A stretch of DNA of 64,000 nt. It comes from an uncultured Alistipes sp. (GTDB lineage: Bacteria; Bacteroidota; Bacteroidia; Bacteroidales; Rikenellaceae). The stretch is from assembly GCF_949296715.1 (NCBI RefSeq), contig NZ_CASFQD010000057.1:74584-138583 (forward strand), written 5' to 3'. The notes beneath the pieces were generated by a model, which worked only from the letters and a program-made list of their open reading frames with translations, was not told the origin of the DNA and did not search any database. A program made the translations under genes and the position numbers. Positions 56,212 through 63,420 of the stretch are shown piece by piece (within the stretch, counting starts at the first letter, position 1; each line of letters begins with the position of its first letter).

Positions 56212-56328
56212 CGCCTGCAAAAATAGAAAAAAAACTTGCAGAAATATGGATGTTTCTGAAAAATATACTATATTTGCAGTCCCAAACCGAGAGGTAACGG
56301 ATATCCGGGGCCGTCGGAAAAGGGTAAT

Positions 56329-56403
56329 CGGGGCGTAGCTCAGTCCGGTTAGAGTACACGTCTGGGGGGCGTGTGGTCGCTGGTTCGAATCCAGTCACCC
56401 CGA
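56329..56403 (+). tRNA. tRNA-Pro (GGG)
   Basis: Cloverleaf of 75 nt: acceptor CGGGGCG / CACCCCG (one mismatch), D arm GCTC/GAGT, anticodon stem CACGT / GCGTG with loop CTGGGGG (anticodon GGG), T arm CTGG-TTCGAAT-CCAG. CCA is not encoded. A TATATTTG box at 56269-56276 may be its promoter. The 3' end is part of the flanking direct repeat of the low-GC island. Confidence 0.93.
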
Positions 56404-56448
56404 CTAATGAAAAGGCTTGACAATCACATGATTGTCAAGCTTTTTTTG
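56398..56448. repeat. Left att-like direct repeat (tRNA-Pro 3' end plus terminator)
   Basis: CCCGACT followed by GAAAAGG, TTGACAATCA, GATTnTC and a T-run matches 59893-59945 in about 38 of 50 positions. It begins in the last bases of tRNA-Pro, the usual integration target. The two copies flank a low-GC segment of 3.5 kb. Confidence 0.6.
56411..56447 (+). terminator. Terminator of tRNA-Pro
   Basis: GCTTGACAATC (56415-56425) pairs with GATTGTCAAGC (56430-56440), then T7. Confidence 0.9.
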
Positions 56449-56474
56449 TTGTTGCGCCTGCCTGCCGAACGGGC

Positions 56475-56520
56475 GGTTGACGCCGCGGTTGACGCGAAAA
56501 AGTCAACCAAGAAGTCAACC
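56475..56520. other. Nested dyad of four GGTTGAC/GTCAACC half-sites
   Basis: GGTTGAC at 56475 and 56487, GTCAACC at 56502 and 56514: two inverted pairs sharing the same centre (56497.5), with 12-bp spacing inside each arm. It lies between the tRNA terminator and the promoter of the small gene at 56812. It looks like an operator or recombination site. An alternative reading is a Val-Asp-Ala-Lys-Lys coding remnant (frame ending TGA at about 56548). Confidence 0.6.
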
Positions 56521-56639
56521 AAAACCGATGAAAACCTGTGTTTCTGAGAGAATAGGACGAAATCATCATTGACGGACCGGGTTGCTCTTGGACGAATGTC
56601 GAGCGGACAGGCGATTTACATGGATTATGTAATTCAGAG

Positions 56640-56676
56640 AATTTGCGGGGGAATCGACTGATTCCCCTTGCAAATT
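56640..56676. other. Strong hairpin overlapping a promoter
   Basis: AATTTGC (56640-56646) with GCAAATT (56670-56676), enclosing GGGGAATC / GATTCCCC. The right arm contains the TTG of the promoter at 56668. A repressor site or an old terminator are both possible. Confidence 0.55.
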
Positions 56677-56698
56677 CGAATCCGATTGTTTACTTTTG
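56668..56698 (+). promoter_or_regulatory. Promoter of the 118-residue protein gene
   Basis: TTG (56668-56670), 20 nt, TACTTTTG (56691-56698). The 5' UTR would be about 105 nt. Confidence 0.75.
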
Positions 56699-56811
56699 TG
56701 GAAACAACCAAATAAAGGCAAGAAAGACATGTAGCACAGAATAGATTATTACGCTTCAAAACGGGTTCCCCATCCTGTCCCGACCATATCATTAATCAAA
56801 ACATTCGAAAA

Positions 56812-57168
56812 ATGGGGACAGTCAAGAATGCAGAGTTGTCGATGCAATCCGTTCGACGGCTATTGGAGCGTAATCATCTTGCCTACACGATTAAAGAGGA
56901 TGCCATCCTTTTCAATCGACGGTTCAATCGCAGAACGGGACAAAAATCCTATTATTACATCGGCTTCACAGAGGGAGGACGGAAAATCGGCCGTCAAAAC
57001 ATCTCGTTCGGTTGTGTGGATTACAATGTCTACGACGAGGACGATGTTGTGATGGCCACATGCTTCCGCAACGCAATGTGTACCGACATGGCCTTTTTCG
57101 CATTTCATTTCCACGACCTCTTTCGACGCTTCTATCCAATCGACGAGTACAACGATTGGTACGAATGA
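56812..57168 (+). CDS. Small cytosolic protein of unknown function
   Basis: A 118-residue protein with no signal or membrane helix. It has a short helical N-terminus (MQSVRRLLERNHLAYTIKED), a beta-rich middle (FNRRTGQKSYYYIGFTEGGR and ISFGCVDYNVYDEDDVVMAT) and an aromatic C-terminus (FFAFHFHDLFRRFYPIDEYN). I do not recognise the family. It is the first gene of the tRNA-Pro island, with its own consensus promoter; the DNA has markedly lower GC than the rest of the window, so it is likely acquired. Confidence 0.7.
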   Translation: MGTVKNAELSMQSVRRLLERNHLAYTIKEDAILFNRRFNRRTGQKSYYYIGFTEGGRKIGRQNISFGCVDYNVYDEDDVVMATCFRNAMCTDMAFFAFHFHDLFRRFYPIDEYNDWYE

Positions 57169-57302
57169 CGTGCAACAGACTTTGCAGACAGACTGATGAC
57201 CGACTGCAAGGTCTGTTTTTATGTAACGACTAAATAAATACGGCTATGCCTGCACCATAGAATCATAAATACAAGCAACAACACCCGAATGGGCAAGGTG
57301 TT

Positions 57303-57332
57303 TTGCATTTTCCGCCGAATGTGTTACTTTTG
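57303..57332 (+). promoter_or_regulatory. Promoter of structured RNA copy B
   Basis: TTG (57303-57305), 19 nt, TACTTTTG (57325-57332): a full consensus match; the expected start is near 57339, where homology to copy A begins. Confidence 0.8.
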
Positions 57333-57338
57333 CAGTAA

Positions 57339-57538
57339 CATATTGAATACACGGAGAGTGTAGCTTGTTCTCGACTTGCGAACGTAGGAAATTCGAAAAG
57401 GTAGAGAGAATAGCTGACATCTTGCCGCGTCATATCCTTTCATGGATACGGCGTGGTGTTGTTGCTTATTTATCTACCAAGGTTTCCTACGACCTGCAAG
57501 TGTGAATAGGCGTTCAGCACCACGCTTTCTGTTTCTTT
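57339..57538 (+). ncRNA. Conserved structured RNA, copy B
   Basis: About 200 nt homologous to 48551-48760. Predicted stems are an 8-bp perfect pairing GTAGGAAA (57384-57391) with TTTCCTAC (57483-57490), a central TATCC / GGATA hairpin (57433, 57444) and GCGTGGTG (57451-57458) with CACCACGC (57518-57525). The 5' GAGAG can also pair with CTTTC at the 3' end. Relative to copy A, the loops and some stem pairs differ while pairing is kept. It is in the low-GC island, upstream of an exported protein gene, as copy A is. Function unknown. Confidence 0.72.
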
Positions 57539-57596
57539 AATCCCAAACTTTAACCGTCGTACAGGTGCTGGGACGACAAACAAACTTTTTACAGCC

Positions 57597-58001
57597 ATGA
57601 AAAAACTATTGATTCTTTGCGGATTTATTTTGTCGTGCGGTTATGCGGGGGCACAGAACTATGGAGCGACGTACACTCCATATTCAAGACCTGTGGATAA
57701 CTATAATTACAATCAGCAACAGACATATAATTTTCAGCAACAACCTTTTGGAAATCAGAGACAAATGCAAGTAACATATCAGAGAGTTACAGGTACGACC
57801 AAATCAGGCCATACGGCACCATTCAGAATCAAATATATCAATGGACAGGCACAATCTATTGAATATTACGAGTCGTACAATGGATGGGTTACTTGTTATG
57901 CTTATTCTCCAACCGACAAGGGCTATATTGCCGATGATTACGAACAGGCATATGATTACAAGGTTAAACCGACCTATAATAGCGCTGTTTATTATTTCTA
58001 A
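57597..58001 (+). CDS. Small exported Gln/Tyr/Asn-rich protein
   Basis: A 134-residue protein with a Sec signal (MKKLLILCGFILSCGYAGAQ). The mature N-terminus is rich in Tyr, Asn and Gln (NYNYNQQQTYNFQQQPFGNQ), a low-complexity type common in surface or biofilm-associated proteins. The second half (GHTAPFRIKYINGQAQSIEY and AYSPTDKGYIADDYEQAYDY) may form a beta domain. I cannot name a family. It is 59 nt after structured RNA copy B and 39 nt before the next lipoprotein gene. Confidence 0.72.
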   Translation: MKKLLILCGFILSCGYAGAQNYGATYTPYSRPVDNYNYNQQQTYNFQQQPFGNQRQMQVTYQRVTGTTKSGHTAPFRIKYINGQAQSIEYYESYNGWVTCYAYSPTDKGYIADDYEQAYDYKVKPTYNSAVYYF

Positions 58002-58040
58002 TCGAAGAGGAAAGTTCAATTTGTAAAAGCAAATACTATT

Positions 58041-58412
58041 ATGAAACTTTTTTTATCAGCCATCTGCCTCCTGCTTGTCTCTTGTGGTGCAACGGATTTA
58101 TCGGGAACATATGTCTGCAACGAAGTCTTCTTTTCAAGTCAAACAATGAATCCTACAGAAATTTCAGAAAACCAAAATGCCGCGCAATCTGATTTAATCG
58201 GATCATCAATAATAGTTGTACAATATGATGATTTTGTGTGGATTGGCTTCTCGGAAACCGATGGAAATCATTTTAAACAGATTTCTAATAATGAATATAT
58301 CTTTCATCAAGATAATGGGGATAAAGTCATTGCAAGTTTTTCGAAAGAGGAATTAACGCTCAAAGAGACCGATAGTCAATATACGATTAAAATAGTTTGC
58401 AATAAACAATAG
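58041..58412 (+). CDS. Small lipoprotein of the island
   Basis: A 123-residue lipoprotein: MKLFLSAICLLLVSC, then GATDLSGTYVCNEVFFSSQT. The mature domain has alternating beta strands (SIIVVQYDDFVWIGFSETDG, EYIFHQDNGDKVIASFSKEE) that suggest a small lipocalin-like barrel; an analogous G-T-Y beginning is seen in several Bacteroidota lipoproteins. The family cannot be assigned. It starts 39 nt after the gene before and stops 6 nt ahead of the next gene, so the three are one operon. Confidence 0.72.
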   Translation: MKLFLSAICLLLVSCGATDLSGTYVCNEVFFSSQTMNPTEISENQNAAQSDLIGSSIIVVQYDDFVWIGFSETDGNHFKQISNNEYIFHQDNGDKVIASFSKEELTLKETDSQYTIKIVCNKQ

Positions 58413-58418
58413 ATACAT

Positions 58419-59144
58419 ATGAAATATTTATTGATACTATGCGGTTGCCTTTTTTTATGCAATAGCATTTCGGCTCAATCCAGTTCGGGAAAATATATTG
58501 TCAATGGAACAGCGTATCCTGCAGAAGATGTAATTCAGCAACTTTATACTTTTGGGAATCGGCTCCCTGGACCCGAACGTAGGTTTCTATCATGCATTCA
58601 AGATGCATTAAAACAAGGACGAACACTTGAATATAATACTTGGTCCTATACTCTTAAAGGATATGTGAACTGGGGGAGTCAGCTAACATCTTCACAGCAA
58701 AGAAAATACGCAAAAAAAGGAATACTTCCCAAGGACTGCCAACACATGTTATACCATTTGGCTCAATTCCAACCTCAAAGTCGCATAACCTCGGCGCATC
58801 GCAATCAAAATGTAAGCTTGGATATGAGTGCACCGCGTTTTCTCACATATTTGAAAAATCCTGATGGGACATTTCGCTATACGGTTGATATTGATAATAT
58901 AGGGGTAATAGATAGATTGCAAGCACTTAAACAACTTAAAAGAATCGGTACAATAACATATCATGACGGACATCCTGTTGTAAGTTTTAATGGATATGGA
59001 GGCAAAACATTAGATAGTTATATACGATGGCTTGATAGTTATAAAGATTTGGACGGGCTTATAAATCGTGTTAAGACTGCGACCATAACATCAGATGACA
59101 CGCAAGTGCTAAATAGCGTGGGAATCTTCATTAAGATTAAATAG
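58419..59144 (+). CDS. Exported protein of unknown function
   Basis: A 241-residue protein with a Sec signal (MKYLLILCGCLFLCNSISAQ). It has an N-terminal segment SGKYIVNGTAYPAEDVIQQL, a cysteine near 59, and a C-terminal helical part (LDSYIRWLDSYKDLDGLINR). No known family signature is visible. It is translated 6 nt downstream of the lipoprotein gene. Its low GC and short intergenic distances fit an acquired operon. Confidence 0.7.
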   Translation: MKYLLILCGCLFLCNSISAQSSSGKYIVNGTAYPAEDVIQQLYTFGNRLPGPERRFLSCIQDALKQGRTLEYNTWSYTLKGYVNWGSQLTSSQQRKYAKKGILPKDCQHMLYHLAQFQPQSRITSAHRNQNVSLDMSAPRFLTYLKNPDGTFRYTVDIDNIGVIDRLQALKQLKRIGTITYHDGHPVVSFNGYGGKTLDSYIRWLDSYKDLDGLINRVKTATITSDDTQVLNSVGIFIKIK

Positions 59145-59149
59145 AGTTA

Positions 59150-59200
59150 GGACCAACTTACTCAAAGGAACTTAATCTGTTTCCTTGGAAAAGTTGGTCC
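59150..59200 (+). repeat. Covarying hairpin, copy 1
   Basis: Outer arms GGACCAACTT (59150-59159) and AAGTTGGTCC (59191-59200), 10 perfect pairs; inner AAGGAA / TTCCTT. It follows the stop at 59144 and precedes the gene at 59222. There is no T-tract. Confidence 0.75.
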
Positions 59201-59221
59201 GCTTCCTTGCTCGATCAAATT

Positions 59222-59707
59222 ATGAAAAATTATCTACTCCTTATTTTCGCCTTGTTGATTGCAGGATGTGGCATATATCTTTGGGCGAATTCCATATCAC
59301 AAAAAGAGAGGTTGGAATTACTCAATGGAGACTATGAATTAGTTGATTGGCAGATTCGTCCGAAATCAGCTATTCCTGCAGATTCTCTAACGGTGTACGA
59401 TATTCCCCAGTGCGGTGAACGTTTGACCCTACAAGCTAACGACGACGGAAATTTCCGCTTGACGACGGAATCATCGTTGCCAGTCCTGCAACAGTTAGCC
59501 GCTTTAGAGTGGCAGCCGCTCTATATTCAGCGCACATGGCTGGCATGGCGGCATCGTGTCATTGGTCAATATCATGCGGGCGAACAATCCGCAACGGTCT
59601 ATTGGCATCGAGCGCTCATTAATCAAACGAATGTCGGCATCACGTTGCAACTTTCCGATCCAACGAATGAAAAAATCGACTGGTTCCTGATTTTTCAAAA
59701 GAAATAG
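59222..59707 (+). CDS. Small lipoprotein of the island, second
   Basis: A 161-residue lipoprotein (MKNYLLLIFALLIAGC, then GIYLWANSISQKERLELL). The body contains DYELVDWQIRPKSAIPADSL and ERLTLQANDDGNFRLTTESS, followed by a beta-rich stretch with conserved Trp residues (LEWQPLYIQRTWLAWRHRVI). No family could be assigned. Start at ATG 59222; the upstream ATG at 59207 gives no better signal. It is enclosed by two related hairpins, which may bound it as an independent cassette. Confidence 0.7.
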   Translation: MKNYLLLIFALLIAGCGIYLWANSISQKERLELLNGDYELVDWQIRPKSAIPADSLTVYDIPQCGERLTLQANDDGNFRLTTESSLPVLQQLAALEWQPLYIQRTWLAWRHRVIGQYHAGEQSATVYWHRALINQTNVGITLQLSDPTNEKIDWFLIFQKK

Positions 59708-59711
59708 TTTT

Positions 59712-59763
59712 GGACCAACTTGTTCAGAGGGGCATCATATAGGCCCTTTGAAAATGTTGGTCT
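59712..59763 (+). repeat. Covarying hairpin, copy 2
   Basis: GGACCAAC (59712-59719) with GTTGGTC and a G-T pair (59756-59763); inner CAGAGGG with CCCTTTG. It is related to copy 1 at 59150: the outer arms are conserved, the inner stem differs by compensating changes. It follows the stop at 59707. The 230 bases up to 60000 hold no further gene. Confidence 0.7.
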
Positions 59764-59892
59764 GATAACAATGAGCAAGAGGAGAGTAAACAAATGGAAG
59801 AGAACAGCAGCAATGTGCCTGTAGTTGGATTGCATCGTATATATAAAGGATAAGGAGAGAACCGAAAAAATACGGCTTTCCCCTCCAGTTAT

Positions 59893-59945
59893 CCCGACTG
59901 AAGAAAAGGATTGACAATCAATCGATTATCGAGTTCTTTTCGTTT
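59893..59945. repeat. Right att-like direct repeat
   Basis: Imperfect copy of 56398-56448: CCCGACT, GAAAAGG, TTGACAATCA, GATT, TTTT, and further on TGTGCCTGCCG resembling the left TGCGCCTGCCTGCCG. It marks the place where low GC returns to high GC. The left copy has a perfect terminator stem; the right copy has lost some pairs. Confidence 0.55.
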
Positions 59946-59993
59946 CGGCGGTTGTGCCTGCCGCCACCCGGGGGCCATGCTTCCGGCACGGTT

Positions 59994-60023
59994 TTGAATT
60001 GGGCGGATATTTTCGTATTTTTG
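59994..60023 (+). promoter_or_regulatory. Promoter of the macro-like protein gene
   Basis: TTG (59994-59996), 19 nt, TATTTTTG (60016-60023), 16 nt before the ATG. Confidence 0.8.
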
Positions 60024-60039
60024 TGAAAATCCTATCGTT

Positions 60040-60423
60040 ATGCGTACAATACCCGATCGGATCACCGCGCTGCGGCCCGGTGAGATCTTTGTCTTCGGAA
60101 GCAATCTCGGCGGACAGCACGGCGGCGGGGCCGCGCGGCTGGCCTGGCAGCGCTTCGGTGCCGTCTGGGGCCAGGGTGTCGGACTGCAGGGCCAAAGCTA
60201 TGCCATCCCGACCATGCAGGGCGGCGTGGAGACCATCGCCCCCTATGTCGACGACTTCATCCGGTTTGCCCGGCAGCATCCGGAGATGACCTTCCTCGTC
60301 ACCGAGATCGGATGCGGCATCGCCGGCTTCACGCCGGCACAGATCGCCCCGCTCTTCGCCCGGGCCCGCGACGTGGAGAATATCCATCTGCCGGCCCGCT
60401 TCTGGGAAGTGCTTGGGCGGTAG
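60040..60423 (+). CDS. Macro-domain-like (A1S_2505-type) protein
   Basis: A 127-residue cytosolic protein with the pattern EIFVFGSNLGGQHGGGAARL followed by GQGVGLQGQSYAIPTMQGGV and FLVTEIGCGIAGFTPAQIAP. This is the Gly-rich substrate loop and core of a small conserved phage/bacterial family related to macro domains, which bind ADP-ribose or its derivatives. The exact reaction is unknown. Length is normal. It has its own consensus promoter, very short leader, and lies just outside the right end of the low-GC island; it might belong to it but the base composition is that of the host. Confidence 0.85.
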   Translation: MRTIPDRITALRPGEIFVFGSNLGGQHGGGAARLAWQRFGAVWGQGVGLQGQSYAIPTMQGGVETIAPYVDDFIRFARQHPEMTFLVTEIGCGIAGFTPAQIAPLFARARDVENIHLPARFWEVLGR

Positions 60424-60810
60424 CGGCAGGAGCGATACAGCTTGTCGGGCCGGTCGTTCCGGGGCCCGGAGCAGGCGGGAGGAACTTTTCCGCACTTTTT
60501 TGCGCCGAAAGGGAGGATTTCCCGTAATTATTATTAATTTTGTCCGGCGACCGGTCGCAGAATCGGTCCCGAGTGCGTTGCAGGCTGTTTGGGGAGAGTT
60601 GTTTTTCAGCCGGACGCAAGGTCGTGTATGGCGCCGGGCGCCATTCGCGGCAGTTGACCTTTTTTTTGAAAAACAACTACGATGAAGTCGCCGACGACGA
60701 TCCGCGCATTTTTCCGAGTCCGTTGTCTGCCTGCCGGTTGCCGGCGGGCCCTCTTGTCGTGTCTGTTTCCGAAGGTGCGACGTTTCACAATCCTTAATAT
60801 TACCCGATCT
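60424..60810. other. 387-base region before the DUF1080 operon
   Basis: No gene with coding character. TAATTTTG at 60535-60542 could be a -7 box of the downstream operon, but it lacks a -33 TTG and would leave a 270-nt leader. No terminator with a T-tract is seen after the macro-like gene. Confidence 0.5.
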
Positions 60811-62100
60811 ATGATCCGAACCTTACATGCGCCCCTGTGGGGGTGCGCCCTGCTGCTGGCGGCTGTGTCCTGCACGCCGGCGCACAACACGCTCACGCGA
60901 GCCGAGCAGGCCGACGGCTGGCAGCTGCTCTTCGACGGCAAAACGCTCGATCAGTGGAAGGACTACAACGGCACCGAACTGACAATGCCCTGGCATGTGG
61001 TCGACGGCTGCATCCAGGCCAACGGCGACGGCAGCGACCTGACCGGCTACATCGTCACGCGCCAGCAGTACGAGAACTTCATCCTCGACTGGGACTGGAA
61101 GCTCTCCTACGGCGGCAACAGCGGCATGCTCTACCACGTGGTCGAGGACCCCGCCTTCGCGGTGCCCTACGTGACGGGCCCCGAGTACCAGCTCATCGAC
61201 AACGACGGCTGGGAGGAGCAGAACGCCCCGACGCGCCTCGAGCCGTGGCAGCGCCTCGGCGTGGACTACGCCATGCACCTGCCCGATCCCGACTCGCTCT
61301 TCGTCAATCCGCAGGGCGAGTGGAACTCGTCGCGCATCGTCTGCGACAACGGCCATGTCGAGCACTGGCTCAACGGGCACAAGATTCTGGAGTTCGAGGC
61401 CTGGACCGACGACTGGTTCGCGCGCCGCAACAGCGGCAAGTGGGCCGGTGCACCCGAGTACGGACTGGCGCACCGCGGGGTCATCTGCCTGCAGGACCAC
61501 GGCTATCCGGCCTCGTTCCGCAACCTGAAGATCAAGGAGCTGCCCCGCCGTGCCGGGCGTGAGGTCGAACTCTTCAACGGCCGCGACCTCACGGGCTGGG
61601 AGGCCTACGGCACCGAGAAGTGGTATGTCGACGACGCCGGCAACCTCGTCTGCGAGAGTGGTCCCGACCGGGAGTACGGCTACCTCGCCACGCGCGAATA
61701 CTACGACGACTTCGACCTGACGCTCGAGTTCCGGCAGCTGGCCAACGGCAATTCGGGGGTCTTCTTCCGCTCGTTCGTCGAACCGCCCGTGAAGATTCAC
61801 GGCTGGCAGTGCGAGGTGGCGCCGAAGAACAACGACACGGCCGGCATCTACGAGTCCTACGGGCGCGGCTGGCTGGTGCAGATTCCCGACGAGAAGGAGT
61901 CGGTGCTCCGCGAAGGGGAGTGGAACACGCTGCGCCTGAAGGTGCAGGGCGACCGTGTGCAGACGTGGCTCAACGACGTGCCGATGGCCGACCTGACCGA
62001 CGCGAAGATCGGCGCCGCGCAGGGCCGCATCGCCCTGCAGATTCACGACGGAGGCGGCATCAAGGTCCTCTGGCGCAACATCCGATTGAAAACGCTGTAA
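60811..62100 (+). CDS. Lipoprotein with two DUF1080 (3-keto-disaccharide hydrolase-like) domains
   Basis: A 429-residue lipoprotein (signal MIRTLHAPLWGCALLLAAVSC). Two tandem copies of the concanavalin-like DUF1080 domain are visible: residues about 30-240 (QLLFDGKTLDQWKDYNG, FILDWDWKLSYGGNSGMLYH, WLNGHKILEFEAW) and 245-429 (ELFNGRDLTGWEAYGTEKWY, LTLEFRQLANGNSGVFFRSF, WLNDVPMADLTDAKIG). Such proteins hydrolyse or bind 3-keto-glycosides in the 3-keto sugar pathway. It starts an operon with a Gfo/Idh/MocA oxidoreductase, the usual partner that oxidises sugar C3. ATG 60811 gives the lipobox; the longer frame upstream does not. Confidence 0.93.
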   Translation: MIRTLHAPLWGCALLLAAVSCTPAHNTLTRAEQADGWQLLFDGKTLDQWKDYNGTELTMPWHVVDGCIQANGDGSDLTGYIVTRQQYENFILDWDWKLSYGGNSGMLYHVVEDPAFAVPYVTGPEYQLIDNDGWEEQNAPTRLEPWQRLGVDYAMHLPDPDSLFVNPQGEWNSSRIVCDNGHVEHWLNGHKILEFEAWTDDWFARRNSGKWAGAPEYGLAHRGVICLQDHGYPASFRNLKIKELPRRAGREVELFNGRDLTGWEAYGTEKWYVDDAGNLVCESGPDREYGYLATREYYDDFDLTLEFRQLANGNSGVFFRSFVEPPVKIHGWQCEVAPKNNDTAGIYESYGRGWLVQIPDEKESVLREGEWNTLRLKVQGDRVQTWLNDVPMADLTDAKIGAAQGRIALQIHDGGGIKVLWRNIRLKTL

Positions 62101-62114
62101 ACCAACAAACTGAT

Positions 62115-63395
62115 ATGACATCCCGCAGAAACTTCCTGAAAACGCTGGGCGGCATGGCGCTGCTGACCGTCGTCCCGCGCCACGTGCTCGGCGGCCCGAA
62201 CTTCATCGCCCCGAGCGACCAGCTCACCAAGGGCATCATCGGCATGGGCGGCATCGGCAAGAGCAGCTACCACTTCACGAGCACCAAGGAGTGTCGGCTG
62301 GTGGCGGTGTGCGACGTCGACCGCCGTCACCTCGAGAGCGGCATCGAGCTGGGCAGGCAGAAGTTTGGTGAGACGCTGCAGTCCTACACCGACTTCCGCG
62401 ACCTGATCGCCGATCCGAACGTAGACATCGTCCACATCGCCACACCGCCGCACTGGCACGGCATCATGGCCGTCGAGGCGGCGCGCGCCGGCAAGGACAT
62501 CTGGTGCGAGAAGCCCATGACGCGCACCATCGGCGAGAGCAAGCGCGTCGTCGAGGCCGTGCGGCGCAACAACCGCATCTTCCGGCTCAACACATGGTTC
62601 CGCTTCACGGACACCTTCTACGGGCTGGGTACGACGGTCGAGCCGCTGAAGAAGCTTATCGACAGCGGACTGCTGGGCTGGCCGCTGAAGGTGACGATCT
62701 CCGGCGCCACGGGCTTCACGTGGAAGTTCTTTTGGATCGGCCGCGACCACCTTGAGCCCGAGCCCGTGCCCGCGGAGCTCGACTACGACATGTGGCTCGG
62801 CCCGGCACCCTGGAAGCCCTACAACGCCCACCGCGTGCACCAGACCTTCCGCGGCTACTGGGACTACGACGGCGGCGGCCTGACCGACATGGGCCAGCAC
62901 TACATGGACCCGGTGCAGTACCTGCTGGGCAAGGACGACACCTCGCCCGTGAAGATCGAGGTCGACGCCCCCGAGCAGCACCACGACGCCGTGGGCATCT
63001 GGCGCAGGATCGTCTACACGTATGAGGACGGCTGCCAGATCGTCCTCGAGGGCGAGGGCTACGAGACGCTCGGCAAGGTGCCCTACATCGAGGGCCCGGG
63101 CGGCAAGGTCTACCGCGGTTTCGAGTGCACGATCCCGAACGTCATGGAGAAGATATCCGAGATGCCCGATCCCGAACCGCAGAACACCGACTTCCTGGAG
63201 TGCGTGCGCACGCGGCGCCGCTTCGCGCTCGACGAGCGCATCGGCCACCGCAGCTGCACGCTGGTCAACCTCGGCGCCTGCGCCCTGCGGCTGAACCGCA
63301 CGCTGCACTTCGATCCCGAGACGCAGCTCTTCGTCGGGGACGATGCCGCCAACCGCCTCATCGACCAGCCCATGCGTGGTCCGTGGCATATCTGA
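62115..63395 (+). CDS. Gfo/Idh/MocA family oxidoreductase, exported
   Basis: A 426-residue NAD(P)-dependent dehydrogenase with a twin-arginine-like leader (MTSRRNFLKTLGGMALLTVV), so it probably acts in the periplasm. The Rossmann part has KGIIGMGGIGKSSYHF, LVAVCDVDRRHLE, VDIVHIATPPHWHGIMAVEA and KDIWCEKPMTRTIGESKRVV (conserved E-K-P). The C-terminal catalytic domain has GGGLTDMGQHYMDPVQYLLG, with the catalytic His. It starts 14 nt after the DUF1080 gene and 25 nt before the next one, so the three are one operon, probably for glycoside oxidation and cleavage. Confidence 0.94.
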   Translation: MTSRRNFLKTLGGMALLTVVPRHVLGGPNFIAPSDQLTKGIIGMGGIGKSSYHFTSTKECRLVAVCDVDRRHLESGIELGRQKFGETLQSYTDFRDLIADPNVDIVHIATPPHWHGIMAVEAARAGKDIWCEKPMTRTIGESKRVVEAVRRNNRIFRLNTWFRFTDTFYGLGTTVEPLKKLIDSGLLGWPLKVTISGATGFTWKFFWIGRDHLEPEPVPAELDYDMWLGPAPWKPYNAHRVHQTFRGYWDYDGGGLTDMGQHYMDPVQYLLGKDDTSPVKIEVDAPEQHHDAVGIWRRIVYTYEDGCQIVLEGEGYETLGKVPYIEGPGGKVYRGFECTIPNVMEKISEMPDPEPQNTDFLECVRTRRRFALDERIGHRSCTLVNLGACALRLNRTLHFDPETQLFVGDDAANRLIDQPMRGPWHI

Positions 63396-63420
63396 TAACC
63401 TGCAAAAACGATACGCAAAG

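Noticed and set aside
56428..56548. A short ORF (about 39 codons) across the tRNA-Pro terminator and the nested dyad
   Set aside because: It begins inside the terminator hairpin and has no start context; it may be a remnant, but not a supportable gene.
59712..59763. Intrinsic terminator of the lipoprotein gene at 59222
   Set aside because: The hairpin has no T-tract and a sister copy lies in front of the gene, so it is reported as a repeat instead.
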